In this document: one piece after another, positions 59,105-61,398 of the stretch
Position numbering within the stretch: the first letter of the stretch is position 1
Layout: each line of letters begins with the position of its first letter
Assembly (NCBI GenBank): GCA_029204225.1
Contig: MU833086.1
Coordinates: forward strand, 1 to 61,398
Reading direction: 5' to 3'
Origin: Diphasiastrum complanatum
Lineage: Eukaryota > Streptophyta > Lycopodiopsida > Lycopodiales > Lycopodiaceae
DNA: 61,398 bases
Notes under the pieces: model-generated
What the model saw: the letters and a program-made list of their open reading frames with translations, nothing else
The model's database searches: none
Told to the model about the DNA's origin: nothing
Made by a program: the position numbers and the translations under genes

Positions 59105-59667
59105 TCTAGCCCGCCTTGAGTCTCTTAAAGCATTCAAAGGCTTCAGATTTGTGCTTAATGAACATGACTATAGACCATCTAGAATAATCATCTATGAAAG
59201 TGATAAACTAGATTGCATCTCCTAAAAATGGAGTTGGCATTGGACCACAAAGATCGCTATGTACAAGATCCAATACATACTTTGTTTTGATGGAATGTGA
59301 TTTTGGAAAACTTGCTTCTAGAGTGCTTCTCATAGATGCATGATTCACAAAAGAAAGATTTCCTATCTAATGAAGAAGGAAAATTCAATCCATCAACTGA
59401 ATTATCACAACGCATATAAGAAAGTGATCTTGTATTCACGTGTCCAAATTGACTATGCCACAGAACAACACTGTCGTTTACATTTTTATTAGAGATACTA
59501 GCTAATGCAACTGAATTAGAGAGTACGTAAAGATTTTCGACTCTAGTGCATGTAGTCAGAGTAGTATCTTCCTCGAGTATTGTACACTGCTCAGATGAGA
59601 AAGTAACAGTGTAGCCCTCATCAGTTATCACGGATGATGATGATGAAGAGCTACCAAGATGAGACAT
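59105..59667 (-). pseudogene. Ty1/copia pre-integrase and integrase core, fused near the primer site by internal deletion
   Basis: ATG at 59667 lies only about 55 bp from the primer site. It reads MSHLGSSSSSSS and passes straight into the post-protease region (YTVTFSSEQCTILEEDTTLT), then VVLWHSQFGHVNTRSLSYM and CESCIYEKHSRSKF. After a frameshift near 59290 it continues YVLDLVHSDLCGPMPTPFLG and FITFIDDYSRWSIVMFIKHK, ending near 59105. So gag and protease are deleted and the rest of pol is lost. The first integrase Asp (HSD) is present, with a stop near 59217. It cannot encode a functional element. Confidence 0.88.
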
Positions 59668-59720
59668 GATAACAGTAATACAAATAGAACAAACTTAACC
59701 TCTTGGTTTATTTGAGCTAC

Positions 59721-59732
59721 GCTCTGATACTA
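59721..59732 (-). promoter_or_regulatory. Primer-binding site (initiator Met-tRNA), one change
   Basis: The minus strand reads TAGTATCAGAGC, one change from TGGTATCAGAGC, a few bases after the LTR end. Confidence 0.85.
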
Positions 59733-59735
59733 ATC

Positions 59736-60954
59736 TGATGGGGCAAGGGAGATAGAAGAACGCGAACGGACAAGAGAGCAGGAATATTGCGAAAACAGTC
59801 TAATAGAAAGCTTATGCTAAATATGATCACAACTTTAAGTGTTCTAGTTGACCAACGGGATCTTAAAAATTAATTCATACTCTCAAAAACAAGAGTACAG
59901 TCCACCAAAGAAATTATAAATGGTTTGTGTGTGTGTGGTGTTATTGGAATTCAGATTCAATATGAAGCTTAGTTCTGAGATAGATTGAAACAGCTGTGTG
60001 ATAGCGTGATTTCCTCAGGCGTCAAAGGCAGCCATTGTCTGATCAAAAACTGAGGAGTCGTAGACATCCATGTTCTGATCAGAGTGAGCAAGCAAGCGTG
60101 ATCAAACAACGATAAAGTGCATTCAATCACAACAAGCATTCATCTACATTATACACAGATAGAAAAGCATGGTGCTGTTACATTACACTGAAGCACAATC
60201 AAATAGCAATTACAATAAAAAAATGAGAGCGTAACTGGGAGGCTCAAATAATACGTCTCGTGGATGGAGCATCTCATTGTAATCTATGCTGGGATGATCT
60301 ATTTATAGATTGCATCCATGTATTTAATACATTCAATGTTTGTCCACCTAATTAGGCAAGCCGTTGTACTTGGAAGTATATGGCTTTTGTGACAACTATA
60401 CATAGTGTATACGGTCAACAAATTAGGAACATTGACACAGATGGAGACGTCACAAATTCTCTCACTTCGCATTTTACGTGAAGTGGCTTTCTCTTTCTTT
60501 TCGAGATTTTGCGAAAAAGCTGAAGGTGCCGCAATTTTTGACACAGACATCGCAAATTTCGGAAAGAGGGCTGGGAACGTTCCTCATTCAAAATAGATGA
60601 CCTTCGACATTTTCTCTCTTTTCGGGATTTTGCGAAAAAGTTGGTGCCGCAATTTTTGGGAGAAGTGTGAAAAACGCAAACTGTGCGACACTTTAGTGTA
60701 TTTCTGTAGACTGTTGAAAAAGTAATGTAAATATGTAGACTTGTTCTAATGCAAGTTTTTGGAAGTCCTTGAAGATGGCCAAGTCTTTATGACTTCAAGT
60801 TATTAAACTTAACATCTGAACTTGAAATTATGATAGGACTGGTTATCCTTTGCTGGAGATCAGTCGGAAGCCCGTTTGTAGATGTTCTTTCAAATAGTTT
60901 GGCTATCTAAGTTATGAATTCCAAGGAAACAACTATGAGCTTAATTTTCCAACA
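59736..60954 (-). repeat. 1.2-kb 5' LTR of a minus-strand copia element
   Basis: On the minus strand it starts TGTTGGAAAATTAAGCTC at 60954 and ends TTGCCCCATCA at 59736, just before the primer site. A TATA box (TCTATAAATAG, about 60298-60309) sits mid-LTR. GCAAAATC and TTGCGGCACC words recur in two blocks near 60480-60660, showing an internal duplication. The frames at 60299-60596 are not genes. Confidence 0.8.
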
Positions 60955-61398
60955 CCTTGCCCCTTAATCCTTTTGGTTACTCCTAATATATGGAATCTAA
61001 TCCACACCATTCGCTTTGGGTCCAATCTAATCCAAGGGTCCTAAAAAAGTATACTAGAAATCACATGATACATGTGAGTTTCACTTTGGAACCAAGCTTT
61101 GTAAGTTAGTCTAAGTTTATTAAACTTGACATTGTGGCCTCAAATTTTTTTCAATTGACAATAGGGCCCAGGTCTTTAATTCTATTACAAATTGACTTGT
61201 GTGCTCATTGGTCCATGGACTTACGCAAGTAGGATGCCACGACCCTCGCATCTATTTCTATTTTTTCAACTTATTTATTTACAATATGTTGGGAATACCT
61301 CCAACAGGACCCAGCGACCTGAAGTAGTGTCGTTCCTCGGCGCTCTGGTAGTTTAGTACAAGGTCCTCTTTGTGCGCCTCTGATGGGATGAGATATCC
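60955..61398. other. Unassigned end of window
   Basis: This is DNA outside the LTR. No gene, RNA or repeat boundary was recognised. Confidence 0.4.

Noticed and set aside
59105-59225. Plus-strand frame ending LNEHDYRPSRIIIYESDK
   Set aside because: The opposite strand encodes a clear copia integrase core (FITFIDDYSRWSIVMFIKHK), so this part is a shadow.

Overview
This window looks like nuclear DNA of a land plant with a large, repeat-rich genome. The evidence is many decayed Ty1/copia retrotransposons primed by initiator-Met tRNA, a plant-type tRNA-Leu(UAG), hAT and En/Spm-type transposon relics, a tRNA-derived SINE, long (TC/GA)n microsatellites, and GT-AG introns in AT-rich DNA. The species cannot be fixed from the sequence. 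Nothing here resembles an operon, plastid or bacterial gene. Layout: 1-850 is an inverted fragment of a non-coding LTR family that recurs at 21.4-24.9 kb and 40.8-49.2 kb. 0.88-2.6 kb is a minus-strand copia relic, 2.76-3.67 kb a spliced En/Spm-like pseudogene, 4.1-6.6 kb a plus-strand copia relic and 7.1-7.7 kb a third fragment. 7.8-13.6 kb is mostly unassigned but holds the tRNA-Leu. 13.66-20.47 kb holds two minus-strand copia halves (gag to integrase, then integrase end to RNase H) in permuted order around a plus-strand relative. A long LTR (20.47-21.36 kb) and non-coding LTR-family copy B follow. 24.9-30.3 kb is unassigned except for a hAT-type MITE (28.4-28.8 kb). 30.3-38.7 kb supports one plus-strand gene of at least four exons and unknown function. 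Its introns carry a hAT transposase relic, a duplicated tRNA-SINE and microsatellites. 39.2-40.8 kb is a truncated copia (LTR, primer site, gag). 41.08-46.54 kb is a complete but dead copia element with both LTRs, nested in copy C of the non-coding family. 49.19-56.69 kb contains two diverged minus-strand copies of an unrecognised multi-exon gene. The copies are separated by an LTR element with no recognised coding capacity, and copy 1 ends at the LTR of copy C. 57.3-58.2 kb is microsatellite and minisatellite sequence, and 59.1-60.95 kb is the 5' end of another minus-strand copia with a 1.2-kb LTR. Most recognisable retrotransposon frames are broken. In the full-length element most stops can be explained by C-to-T changes in CAG, CAA or CGA codons, as expected from long-methylated, silenced DNA. 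The most interesting candidates are the unknown gene pair at 49-57 kb and the unknown gene at 30-39 kb. All exon models come from reading splice sites and frames by eye.
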